Program-made: the position numbers and the translations under genes
Shown: in pieces, positions 1 through 6,936 of the stretch
Layout: each line of letters begins with the position of its first letter
How positions within the stretch are numbered: position 1 is the stretch's first letter
From: Methanobacteriota archaeon
GTDB lineage: Archaea; Methanobacteriota; Methanobacteria; Methanobacteriales; Methanobacteriaceae
DNA: 15,935 nt
Assembly (NCBI GenBank): GCA_023430285.1
Contig: JAEZAV010000084.1
Location: forward strand, 1 to 15,935
Reading direction: 5' to 3'
Notes under the pieces: model-generated
Told to the model about the DNA's origin: nothing
Seen by the model: only the letters and a program-made list of their open reading frames with translations
Database searches by the model: none

Positions 1-186
1 TTCATACTCATCTTCACGTTCATCTAAAACCGGTTGAATTATTGTAAGTGCGATGCTGGGTTTAGATTCTGCAGATCTCGGAGAACATATGACATCTACA
101 GTTTTTAGTAGTTTACTTGCCTTTATAGTTAATAATTCGGTGTCTCCAGGACCAACACCTATACCGTACAGTTTTCCTTTTTTCAT
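1..186 (-). CDS. cbiL: Cobalt-factor II / precorrin-2 C20-methyltransferase, N-terminal part
   Basis: Only the first 62 codons are present; the gene runs off the left edge. The translation begins MKKGKLYGIGVGPGDTELLT, the glycine-rich SAM-binding N-terminus of the tetrapyrrole methylase family. The following residues (IKASKLLKTVDVICSPRS) match the CbiL/CobI subgroup better than CbiF or CbiH. In that family the enzyme methylates C20 of cobalt-factor II in anaerobic (cobalt-early) corrinoid synthesis, which methanogens need for methyl-transfer cofactors. I chose the ATG at 186 because GTGAT lies about 4 bases upstream of it. The in-frame ATG at 192 would overlap that ribosome binding site. It is divergent from the helicase gene across a 199-bp spacer. 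The subgroup call rests on a short fragment, so another tetrapyrrole methylase remains possible. Confidence 0.82.
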   Translation of the reverse strand, partial: MKKGKLYGIGVGPGDTELLTIKASKLLKTVDVICSPRSAESKPSIALTIIQPVLDEREDEYE

Positions 187-303
187 AAACATCACATCTT
201 ATTCATCAGTCCATAGAGAATTCTGGGTTAATTAATTCATGACAAAAAATATTTCAGAATAAATCTATTTACTAGTCCTTAAATTTAATAAAAGTTTGGT
301 TGG

Positions 304-328
304 AACCTTTTTTAAAGGTTTGTTTTTT
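304..328 (+). repeat. Perfect 7-bp inverted repeat followed by a T-run, in a divergent spacer
   Basis: AACCTTT (304-310) and AAAGGTT (314-320) form a perfect inverted repeat with a 3-nt centre, and T6 follows at 323-328. The heptamer AAGGTTT at 315-321 recurs at 344-350, 29 bp downstream and just before the helicase TATA-like box. Read as RNA on the plus strand it resembles a hairpin terminator, but no upstream plus-strand gene needs one. An operator for the cbiL or helicase promoter is the other reading. Confidence 0.45.
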
Positions 329-352
329 ATGTCTTTTTAGCATAAGGTTTCC

Positions 353-362
353 TTTTTATATC
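353..362 (+). promoter_or_regulatory. TATA-like promoter of the helicase gene (leaderless)
   Basis: TTTTTATATC is centred about 27 bp before the ATG at 386. No Shine-Dalgarno sequence lies between it and the start codon. At the usual archaeal TATA-to-start spacing the transcript would begin at or just before the ATG, giving a leaderless mRNA. This is inferred from spacing only. Confidence 0.5.
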
Positions 363-385
363 ATCGCTGATAAATAATAATCTCT

Positions 386-2125
386 ATGGAAAGTGGATTC
401 TTCTGTGAAAAGTGTGGAATGATAAAGTCAAGGTGCATCTGTAGTAATAACAGGAAGCCTGGCCCAGTTCTTAAGAAAATATCAAAACAAGCTGTATCTG
501 ATATCAAAAATAGATATCCTGATGTTGATGAAGATATTATAGAAAATTTTCCCTTCTCAGAGCCTAGAAGAGGTCAGTTTGAGATAATTTCCAGGATTAA
601 AGAGGCTATTGAAAATGGTTATCGTTACATAATTCTTGAAGCAGGTACCGGTACTGGGAAATCAGCAATTGCAACTACCCTAGCTAATATCTACAACCCA
701 GCCTACATAATGACCATGACCAAACAGCTTCAATCACAGTACGCTGGTGAATTTGGCTTTCCAATGGTAAAAGGAAGGGGAAACTTCACCTGCCGAGAAT
801 CAGACTTTGATGATAGGTGCGATTCCGGAACTTGTCAAACAGTTCCAAACTCACATAATTTTGTATGTGATTTTGGTGTGACCAAATCACCATTTGAAGA
901 AGGTATGTTCGCATTCAACGATGCTTACGGTGCTCCACTTTATTTCAGATCCAATGATAGGTGTAACTATTGGAATCAGAAAGCCCGAGCTGTAGAAAGT
1001 GATATTACCCTCATGAATTATGATTACGCACTATTAGAACTTGCCTATGTTCAGCACTTCGGTAAAAGATCGTTGATGATCCTTGATGAAGCCCACAATA
1101 TCGAAGACAAGCTCATGCGCAGGATGGAAGTCAACTTATCCAACAAAATGCTCGAAAAAGACATTAAAAAGAGCATTCCTAGAAATATGATGAGCTATCA
1201 TGATCCGAAAGAGTGGACCTTGTTTCTACAGTCTATTTATCAAGATTATAAGGATATCAGCGTCACAAAACTTCCAAAGAATAAGGCAGACAGGATAAAC
1301 AGAACCAAACTCCGGTTGAGCGAACTCCTGAGTAACATGGAGCATCATCCTGAAAACTGGGTTGTTGATGCTGAAAGTGGTGGAATGAGCTTTAAGCCAT
1401 TGAAGATTGACATATACGCCAATGACAGACTGTTTAAATATGCTGATGTTTGTTTGTTCATGAGTGCAACCATCCTTGATCAGGAATTGTTCTGCAAATG
1501 GTTGGGCATTAATCCTGAAGAAGTATATTACTTGAGCATTAAAAGTGCATTTCCAGCATCAGAAAGGCCAGTTCATTTAAAAACGGTGGGGCCGATGTCC
1601 CAGCGAGCAATAAAGAGAACTGCCCCCAAAACCATCCCAATTCTTGAGAAAATTATTGAACATCATAAGTATGAAAAGGGCCTCATACACACCCACAACT
1701 ACAAATGTCAACAGTACATCATGAAAAAAATCAAGGACAACAGATTGCTTGACCATAAAAGTACAGATAGGGAGTATAAATTGAGGCTTTTTGAAAAGAG
1801 TAAGGATCCTTTGGTGCTGGTGAGTCCTTCCATGAGTGAAGGTGTTGATCTGCCCTATGAAAAATGTCAATTCCAAGTCATTTACAAGATACCTTTCCCT
1901 TACCTGGGAGATCAGCAAATTAAAAACAGAAAGGATAAAGATCCCAAATGGTATGCATACAAAACTGTTATGACATTGATCCAAGCATATGGAAGGGGCA
2001 TGCGTGCTGAAGATGATTACTGTGAAACTTACATCCTGGATGGAAATGTTAAAATGTTGTTCAACAACAGGATGTACAAATCATTGGTCCCGGAATTTTT
2101 CAACGAAGCAGTTGTGAAGGATTAA
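386..2125 (+). CDS. XPD/DinG-like Fe-S superfamily 2 DNA helicase
   Basis: This is a 579-residue ATP-dependent helicase of the Rad3/XPD/DinG group, which unwinds DNA 5' to 3' in repair or replication. Motif I is AGTGTGKS at residues 86-93 and motif II is DEAH at 234-237. MSATILD comes next, motif V is SPSMSEGVDLP near residue 481, and motif VI is QAYGRGMR near 532-539. Between motifs I and II lie Cys136, 145, 150, 161 and 193, enough for the 4Fe-4S cluster typical of the family. An N-terminal C7-x2-C10-x6-C17-x-C19 set looks like a small zinc- or metal-binding knuckle, which is less usual. No Shine-Dalgarno sequence precedes the ATG, so a leaderless transcript is likely. It is convergent with the CDGSH gene, 21 bp away. 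Whether it is the true XPD orthologue or a DinG-like paralogue cannot be decided here, so I give no symbol. Confidence 0.92.
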   Translation: MESGFFCEKCGMIKSRCICSNNRKPGPVLKKISKQAVSDIKNRYPDVDEDIIENFPFSEPRRGQFEIISRIKEAIENGYRYIILEAGTGTGKSAIATTLANIYNPAYIMTMTKQLQSQYAGEFGFPMVKGRGNFTCRESDFDDRCDSGTCQTVPNSHNFVCDFGVTKSPFEEGMFAFNDAYGAPLYFRSNDRCNYWNQKARAVESDITLMNYDYALLELAYVQHFGKRSLMILDEAHNIEDKLMRRMEVNLSNKMLEKDIKKSIPRNMMSYHDPKEWTLFLQSIYQDYKDISVTKLPKNKADRINRTKLRLSELLSNMEHHPENWVVDAESGGMSFKPLKIDIYANDRLFKYADVCLFMSATILDQELFCKWLGINPEEVYYLSIKSAFPASERPVHLKTVGPMSQRAIKRTAPKTIPILEKIIEHHKYEKGLIHTHNYKCQQYIMKKIKDNRLLDHKSTDREYKLRLFEKSKDPLVLVSPSMSEGVDLPYEKCQFQVIYKIPFPYLGDQQIKNRKDKDPKWYAYKTVMTLIQAYGRGMRAEDDYCETYILDGNVKMLFNNRMYKSLVPEFFNEAVVKD

Positions 2126-2128
2126 CAT

Positions 2129-2135
2129 AAAAAAA
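2129..2135 (-). terminator. T7 tract ending the CDGSH/dioxygenase transcript
   Basis: On the minus strand seven T's lie 11 bp beyond the stop codon of the CDGSH gene, as in archaeal oligo-T termination. No stable hairpin is evident. Confidence 0.5.
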
Positions 2136-2146
2136 GATTGTGATGG

Positions 2147-2872
2147 TTAATCTCTGTTTTCATCCCATTTTTTTCGCCATTCTTCCATCTGATCCTTTGT
2201 GAGCCAGTGGCTTCCGTCACAAAATGGTTTATTTTCTGATTTTCCGCACTGACATAGGGTTACCCTGTTTCTAATTTCGTATTCATGACCGTCGTAGGAT
2301 TCCACTGGAATGCCTCCCCTCACCCAAATAGGTCCTTCACATTTTTTAAGTGGATCGTGTATCATTACAATGGACTGTTCAAATTCCGGTTCAAGAGCTT
2401 CTCCAGTTTCATTGTCCCACACCACGAGTCTTCCTGAAGGACAGTTATGTCCCTCTTCAATGGCAAGTTTTTTGGATTCAGGGTCGTCAGATTTGGCAAC
2501 AAGCTCCCTTATTCCACCACTACGTTGACAGAAGCGGGAATGATCACACAGCGGCCATACATCTGTTAAAGTCAGTTCTGGACCCGTTGTTTCAACAGCT
2601 TCGGACATGTATGGTTTTCTACTGGCAGTTTCTGTGCCATCAAATCCCGTTTTAAGATGAGTACCGTCACAAAATGGTTTATTTTTTGATTTTCCACATC
2701 TGCATAGGGAATAAGATTCTTTATTAGGATATTCTACTTCCAATGTCCAGTTATACGAATTACCCTCATCATCAACTCCAATGCCCTTTTTAAGTAGTGG
2801 AACCCCGCCAGAAACTATGTATGGTCCGTCTTTAATTATTCTTATCCTTGGTTCTTTCTTGTTTTCACTCAT
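2147..2872 (-). CDS. CDGSH iron-sulfur protein with two CDGSH motifs and a central Cys-rich segment
   Basis: This 241-residue protein has two CDGSH motifs that should each bind a 2Fe-2S cluster with three Cys and one His. The first is LCRCGKSKNKPFCDGTH (Cys57, 59, 68, His72) and the second LCQCGKSENKPFCDGSH (Cys207, 209, 218, His222). The segment before each motif is also similar (DGPYIVSGGVPL at 16-27; EGPIWVRGGIPV at 179-190), so the protein looks like an internal duplication. A central stretch with Cys109, Cys115 and Cys144 may carry another metal site. A good ribosome binding site (GAGGT) lies 7 bases before the ATG. No signal peptide or membrane segment is seen, so it should be cytosolic. 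The upstream dioxygenase-like gene ends 21 bp before it, suggesting one transcript. The function is unknown; electron transfer or cluster donation is typical of the family. Confidence 0.9.
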   Translation of the reverse strand: MSENKKEPRIRIIKDGPYIVSGGVPLLKKGIGVDDEGNSYNWTLEVEYPNKESYSLCRCGKSKNKPFCDGTHLKTGFDGTETASRKPYMSEAVETTGPELTLTDVWPLCDHSRFCQRSGGIRELVAKSDDPESKKLAIEEGHNCPSGRLVVWDNETGEALEPEFEQSIVMIHDPLKKCEGPIWVRGGIPVESYDGHEYEIRNRVTLCQCGKSENKPFCDGSHWLTKDQMEEWRKKWDENRD

Positions 2873-2893
2873 AAAAATACCTCATTAGATGAT

Positions 2894-3682
2894 CTAAACA
2901 CTGAATTTATACGCACCCATGCCCAAATCTCCCCAGTACCAACTGTCATGGATTAATTTACCTGTGGCACCCTCTCCTGCTGCACCCATTGCTGTGAACA
3001 AAGGCATGAAATGATCTGGATAAGGATGTGCCCGTTCGGAGTAGGGAGATCTATCCCTGTAAGACACCAAAGATTCAGTATCCCCTGCAGTGACTGCACT
3101 CTTAAGCCACTCATTGAATTCAACAGCCCAATTATCTGTAATAGCATCTGGATGAAGTGAAGCATACCCCAATGGATGCACAGCACCACCACTGCCTACT
3201 ATCAACACTCTTTCTTCTGTTAAAGGTTCTAATGCTTGACCCAGTGCAAGGTGTTGTTTTGGATCAAGGCCCTGCTGGATTGAAAGTTGAAAAATAGGCA
3301 CATCCACGTCGGGATACATTAGCAGCATAGGTATCCATGCCCCATGATCAAGTCCTCGTGTAAAATCTAAATCGCATGAAATTCCTGCATCTTTTAGTAG
3401 GTTCTGAGTGTGTTTCGCCAGTTCTGGTGAACCCTCTGCAGGATAATCAATTTGGTAAAGTTCAGGTGCAAATCCATAAAAATCGTGGATTGTCTCGTTT
3501 ATCTCAACAGCATTTAAAACAGGCCCAACAGTTTCCCAATGGGCAGATATACATAGAACCGCATCAAAATTCCCATATTTACTCCCTAAATCAGATAAAA
3601 AAGTTCTTGCAGGAACATCTTCAAATGGCAATGTGGGAGCACCATGTGAGACAAAAATCGTTTCTAACTTTTGTTTAGCCAA
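2894..3682 (-). CDS. DODA/LigB-type extradiol ring-cleavage dioxygenase homologue
   Basis: This 262-residue protein belongs to the class III extradiol dioxygenase fold, closest by eye to 4,5-DOPA dioxygenases (the YgiD/DODA group). Family marks are VSHGAP with His13, SAHW with His48, LDHGAW with His113, GSGGAVHPLG with His169, and AHPYPDHFMPLF with His219 and His224. The metal-binding and catalytic histidines therefore appear intact. Members usually bind Fe(II) or Zn(II) and open catechol rings with O2; some family members have no oxygenase role. The start is TTG at 3682: GAGGTGA lies 4 bases upstream and no in-frame ATG fits. It sits 21 bp upstream of the CDGSH gene, so the two probably share an mRNA. 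The substrate is unknown, and an O2-using role would be odd in a methanogen. Confidence 0.85.
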   Translation of the reverse strand: MAKQKLETIFVSHGAPTLPFEDVPARTFLSDLGSKYGNFDAVLCISAHWETVGPVLNAVEINETIHDFYGFAPELYQIDYPAEGSPELAKHTQNLLKDAGISCDLDFTRGLDHGAWIPMLLMYPDVDVPIFQLSIQQGLDPKQHLALGQALEPLTEERVLIVGSGGAVHPLGYASLHPDAITDNWAVEFNEWLKSAVTAGDTESLVSYRDRSPYSERAHPYPDHFMPLFTAMGAAGEGATGKLIHDSWYWGDLGMGAYKFSV

Positions 3683-3817
3683 GAGTTCACCTCGAACATT
3701 TGAATCAACTCATATACCGAGTATACTACACAAATTCAGCCTAATAGTAAGGCAGGAATAATGTTAATATGCACCCAAGAGAATTTATATTTTGGGATAT
3801 ATTGAAGATACAAATAT

Positions 3818-3824
3818 AAAAAAA
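3818..3824 (-). terminator. T7 tract downstream of tRNA-Arg
   Basis: On the minus strand seven T's lie about 16 bp beyond the tRNA 3' end, consistent with archaeal oligo-T termination. Confidence 0.5.
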
Positions 3825-3840
3825 GAATAGTTATTATTAG

Positions 3841-3916
<76 letters not shown>

Positions 3917-4112
3917 ATAATTTGATAAATAAACTGAGTTCAAATGAAAGTTGTGTAAACTCAACTCGTTTCAAAGTAACATCGAACTATTTGATCCTAA
4001 TCCTTAAAAATGGTTACGTATTATACAATTATTGTAGTTCATTTTGATCATAATTTTTTTAATAGTTGACAGTTGAATTAAATATTCAGGATATAAATAA
4101 ACCGAGGTAAAC

Positions 4113-4937
4113 ATGCTTGCCAAAAGAATCATTCCCTGTTTGGATTGCGATTTAAATGTGCCCCATGGAAGGGTTGTTAAAGGTGTGGAGTTCAAGGAGA
4201 TCAGATATGCTGGTGATCCAGTGGAACTTGCCACACGTTACTACGAAGATGGAGCGGATGAAATAGTATTTTTAGATATAACAGCATCCCATGAAAGAAG
4301 AGAAACTATGGCAGATGTTATCAAAGCAACAACAGAAAATGTTTTTGTGCCCATATGCGTTGGAGGAGGGATAAGAAAGCCTGACGATTATGTTAATATG
4401 TTAAGGGCGGGGGCAGATAAATGCTCAACCAACACAGCAGCCATACACAATCCTGATCTTATAAACGAAGCCTCTAAAATTGTAGGATCACAAGCCTGTG
4501 TCATAGGGATCGATGCAAAACGCAGATACGTATCTGATCCATCAGAAAAGCCGGAAAAAATAGTTATAGAAACCAAAAAAGGATACTGCTGGTTTGACTG
4601 TAGTATATATGGCGGTAGAGAATTTACCGGAATAGATGCAATAGCTTGGGCCATTGAATGTCAAGAACGTGGCGCTGGTGAAATTCTACTCACAAGTATG
4701 GATAGGGATGGTACAAAGGATGGTTACGATCTTGAATTAACCAGAACCATGAGTGAAAATCTGGACATACCAGTTATAGCGTCGGGAGGCGTAGGAAATC
4801 CTCAGCACATCTACGAAGCATTTGAAATAGGAAAGGCAGATGCAGCATTAGCTGCCAGTATTTTTCATTTCAATGAGTACCCTGTTCCAGAGGTTAAAAA
4901 ATATCTGGTGGACAAGGGAATTCCTGTCCGAAAATAG
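4113..4937 (+). CDS. hisF: Imidazole glycerol phosphate synthase, cyclase subunit
   Basis: HisF is the (beta/alpha)8-barrel cyclase that, with ammonia supplied by HisH, converts PRFAR to imidazole glycerol phosphate and AICAR in histidine synthesis. Visible signatures are IIPCLDCD with the catalytic Asp11, PICVGGGIR near 80-88, IGIDAKR with the second catalytic Asp134, SMDRDGTKDGYD, and the phosphate-binding SGGVGNP. At 274 residues it is about 20 longer than typical bacterial HisF. The extra length appears as a loop at about 138-160 and a few residues in the LNVPHG stretch. GAGGTAA lies just upstream of the ATG. No other histidine gene is nearby, so it stands apart from any his operon. Its stop lies only 4 bp from the stop of the convergent hydrolase gene. 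Confidence 0.96.
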   Translation: MLAKRIIPCLDCDLNVPHGRVVKGVEFKEIRYAGDPVELATRYYEDGADEIVFLDITASHERRETMADVIKATTENVFVPICVGGGIRKPDDYVNMLRAGADKCSTNTAAIHNPDLINEASKIVGSQACVIGIDAKRRYVSDPSEKPEKIVIETKKGYCWFDCSIYGGREFTGIDAIAWAIECQERGAGEILLTSMDRDGTKDGYDLELTRTMSENLDIPVIASGGVGNPQHIYEAFEIGKADAALAASIFHFNEYPVPEVKKYLVDKGIPVRK

Positions 4938-4941
4938 GGAG

Positions 4942-5544
4942 TTATTGAAGGCCTATCATGGCCCCATACTTTGAATATACTTCTTTTACAAGTTCAGGAG
5001 CCTTAGGATTATCCCAATCATGCATCCATTCAGAAACGAGTGATTCCAAAGTTATTGGAATGACTCCTGCTTGGATCATTCTTTTTATACCATACTCATG
5101 GGCAGGTTTTGTTGAATCCCCTGCAGCATCCATTAGCCCATAAACCTCATAACCTTCCTTAATTCCATGAAGTGCGGTGTAAGCGAAACACATGCTTGTC
5201 CATAGACCTGATACCACTAATTTTTTCTTTCCACTGCTTTTTACAGCATTGAATGTGTCTTCATCCTCAAATGCATCAAAACTCTTGATTTTCCGTGCAA
5301 ACACTTTCTGATCCGGGAAAATCTCTGTTATTTCTGAGAATACATCACCATTTCCTTGAGGATTAATGGATGACAAAACCACGGGAACATTCAATATACT
5401 TGCGGCCTTTGAAGCATATAAAGCTGCATCCCTAATCATTGTTTTGTTACCCGAAGCAACGCTCTTAATCATGGCAGGTTGATAATCTACCAAAAGTAGC
5501 ACACTGTTATCAGCAGTTAAAAGCTCCAATTTTCCATCAATCAT
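4942..5544 (-). CDS. YcaC-like isochorismatase-fold hydrolase
   Basis: This 200-residue cytosolic protein is of the isochorismatase/nicotinamidase superfamily. The triad expected for YcaC-type members is present: Asp20 in LLLVDYQ, Lys85 in FARKIKSFDAF, and Cys119 in GLWTSMCFA. Superfamily members hydrolyse amides or related bonds through the cysteine. The substrate of the YcaC group is not settled, and the sequence does not point to nicotinamidase, so I give no symbol. GGAGG with a 7-base spacer precedes the ATG. The gene is convergent with hisF and divergent from tag. No terminator is visible in the 4-bp gap to hisF, so its transcript probably runs antisense into hisF. Confidence 0.87.
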   Translation of the reverse strand: MIDGKLELLTADNSVLLLVDYQPAMIKSVASGNKTMIRDAALYASKAASILNVPVVLSSINPQGNGDVFSEITEIFPDQKVFARKIKSFDAFEDEDTFNAVKSSGKKKLVVSGLWTSMCFAYTALHGIKEGYEVYGLMDAAGDSTKPAHEYGIKRMIQAGVIPITLESLVSEWMHDWDNPKAPELVKEVYSKYGAMIGLQ

Positions 5545-5667
5545 TTTTTTTCCTCCATAGTGTTCAATGTAAACTATTTTGTAATTTGAATTTAATATAT
5601 TTTATCCAACCCTTAAAGCCATAAATAGTATTTAAACTATTTTAACAAATTTTTATCCCTAATGGAA

Positions 5668-5676
5668 AAATATAAT
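5668..5676 (+). promoter_or_regulatory. TATA-like promoter of tag (leaderless)
   Basis: AAATATAAT is centred 28-30 bp before the ATG at 5702. The bases between contain no Shine-Dalgarno sequence, so transcription probably starts at or just before the start codon. Inferred from spacing. Confidence 0.45.
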
Positions 5677-5701
5677 TGGTTTAAATGTTTAATTATATAC
5701 T

Positions 5702-6262
5702 ATGAAAACCCGATGTTCTTGGGTTAATGATGACCCTATGATGAGAGGTTACCATGATACTGAATGGGGAGTTCCAGTTCATGATGACAGAAAACTGTTT
5801 GAATTTTTAATTTTAGAAGGGGCACAAGCAGGATTAAGCTGGAAAAGCATACTCAGTAGGCGTGAAAATTACAGGAAAGCCTTCGATAATTTTGATCCTC
5901 AAATAGTGGCCCATTACGATGAGTCTAAGTTGAAGGAACTCAAGGAGGATGCGGGTATAATCCGGAACAAATTAAAAATTGAGTCTGCAGTAACCAATGC
6001 ATTGGCAGTTCTCGATATACAGGAGGAATTTGGTAGTTTAGATACGTACTTATGGCAATTTGTTGGTGGAGTAACCATTCAAAACCACTGGAAAAACATA
6101 AATGAAATACCCGCAACAACAACAGAATCTGAAAACATGAGCAGGGAATTGAAAAAAAGGGGATTTAAATTTGTAGGTCCAACAATTTGTTACTCTTTCA
6201 TGCAGGCTGTTGGTATGGTTAACGATCACACAGTTGATTGTTTCAGATATAAGGATTTATAG
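5702..6262 (+). CDS. tag: DNA-3-methyladenine glycosylase I
   Basis: Tag excises 3-methyladenine from alkylated DNA as the first step of base excision repair. The 186-residue length is normal. The zinc-binding set of the family is complete: Cys5 (RCSW), His18 (YHDTEWG), His176 and Cys180 (NDHTVDC). Glu39 and the GLSW motif at 44-47 belong to the base-binding pocket. GFKFVGPTICYSFMQAVG near 154-171 is the usual C-terminal signature. There is no ribosome binding site and a TATA-like box lies 28-30 bp upstream, so the mRNA is probably leaderless. The next gene, an unrelated 3-methyladenine glycosylase, starts 17 bp downstream, so the two likely form an operon. Confidence 0.96.
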   Translation: MKTRCSWVNDDPMMRGYHDTEWGVPVHDDRKLFEFLILEGAQAGLSWKSILSRRENYRKAFDNFDPQIVAHYDESKLKELKEDAGIIRNKLKIESAVTNALAVLDIQEEFGSLDTYLWQFVGGVTIQNHWKNINEIPATTTESENMSRELKKRGFKFVGPTICYSFMQAVGMVNDHTVDCFRYKDL

Positions 6263-6279
6263 GTTGATGGAAAATTTTA

Positions 6280-6888
6280 ATGAAACTCAAGGAAAATTTT
6301 TATCTAAAACCAACATTAACAGTTGCTAGAGATCTTATTGGATGTGTTTTAGTTCGTAAAGATTCTGAGGGAGTAACCAGCGGAAAAATAGTAGAAACCG
6401 AAGCGTACCTGGGTTTTGAGGATAAAGGATCCCATTCCTATAACAAAAGGCATACCCCATCAATGGATCCACTTTATAAATCTGGAGGGCATGGCTACAT
6501 ATTCCCAATTTATGGAGTTGGTTACTGTTTCAACGTTGTCACGGAAGCCATGAATGTTCCAAGGGCAGTTTTGATCCGGGCAATTGAACCTGTAGAAAGA
6601 AAACATCTAATGGCCAAACGAAGACATTTTTCTTGTATTAAGTCTTCAAACCTCAAAAATTTGACAAACGGCCCTGTAAAATTATGTCAAGCCATGCACA
6701 TAGATGCAACAATTAATGGGATTGATCTTTGTGGAGATGAACTTTTTGTTTTGAAGGGGCCAAAGTTAAGGTCCAATGAAAAAATTTTAACCTCTGAGAG
6801 GATAAATATAGATTATGCTGAAGAAGATAAATTTAAACCTTGGAGATTTATTTTAGAAGGAAATAAATTTTTGAGTAGGGCAATTTGA
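6280..6888 (+). CDS. mpg: AAG/MPG-type 3-methyladenine DNA glycosylase
   Basis: This 202-residue protein is of the alkyladenine DNA glycosylase family, a fold unrelated to Tag. It typically removes 3-methyladenine, 7-methylguanine, hypoxanthine and ethenoadenine. VETEAYLG carries the general base Glu41 and the base-stacking Tyr43. His52 (GSHSY) and Arg100 (LIRAIEP) match conserved active-site positions of the human enzyme. Compared with the usual family text, the segment after the catalytic loop is altered (MDPLYKSGGHGYIFPIYGVG), but the GHGY...YG core is kept. It follows tag by 17 bp with a weak ribosome binding site (GGTTGATGG), pointing to co-transcription. Together the pair would cover a broad range of alkylated and deaminated purines. 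Confidence 0.94.
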   Translation: MKLKENFYLKPTLTVARDLIGCVLVRKDSEGVTSGKIVETEAYLGFEDKGSHSYNKRHTPSMDPLYKSGGHGYIFPIYGVGYCFNVVTEAMNVPRAVLIRAIEPVERKHLMAKRRHFSCIKSSNLKNLTNGPVKLCQAMHIDATINGIDLCGDELFVLKGPKLRSNEKILTSERINIDYAEEDKFKPWRFILEGNKFLSRAI

Positions 6889-6936
6889 TTCAGTTAAAAT
6901 TATTCAAAGCATTTAAGAAAAAGGAGTCAGATCAAC

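Noticed and set aside
53..235. 60-codon plus-strand reading frame
   Set aside because: It is antisense to the cbiL start, which has a strong family match on the other strand.
1577..1984. 135-codon minus-strand frame opposite the helicase
   Set aside because: It lies fully within helicase motifs IV-VI and has no family resemblance or convincing start.
3923..3933. AT-rich box upstream of tRNA-Arg as its promoter
   Set aside because: It is only about 7-17 bp from the mature 5' end, too close for an archaeal TATA box.
5545..5701. Possible small gene or RNA in the hydrolase/tag divergent spacer
   Set aside because: The stretch is AT-rich with no open frame, stable fold or repeat; only the tag TATA-like box is supportable.
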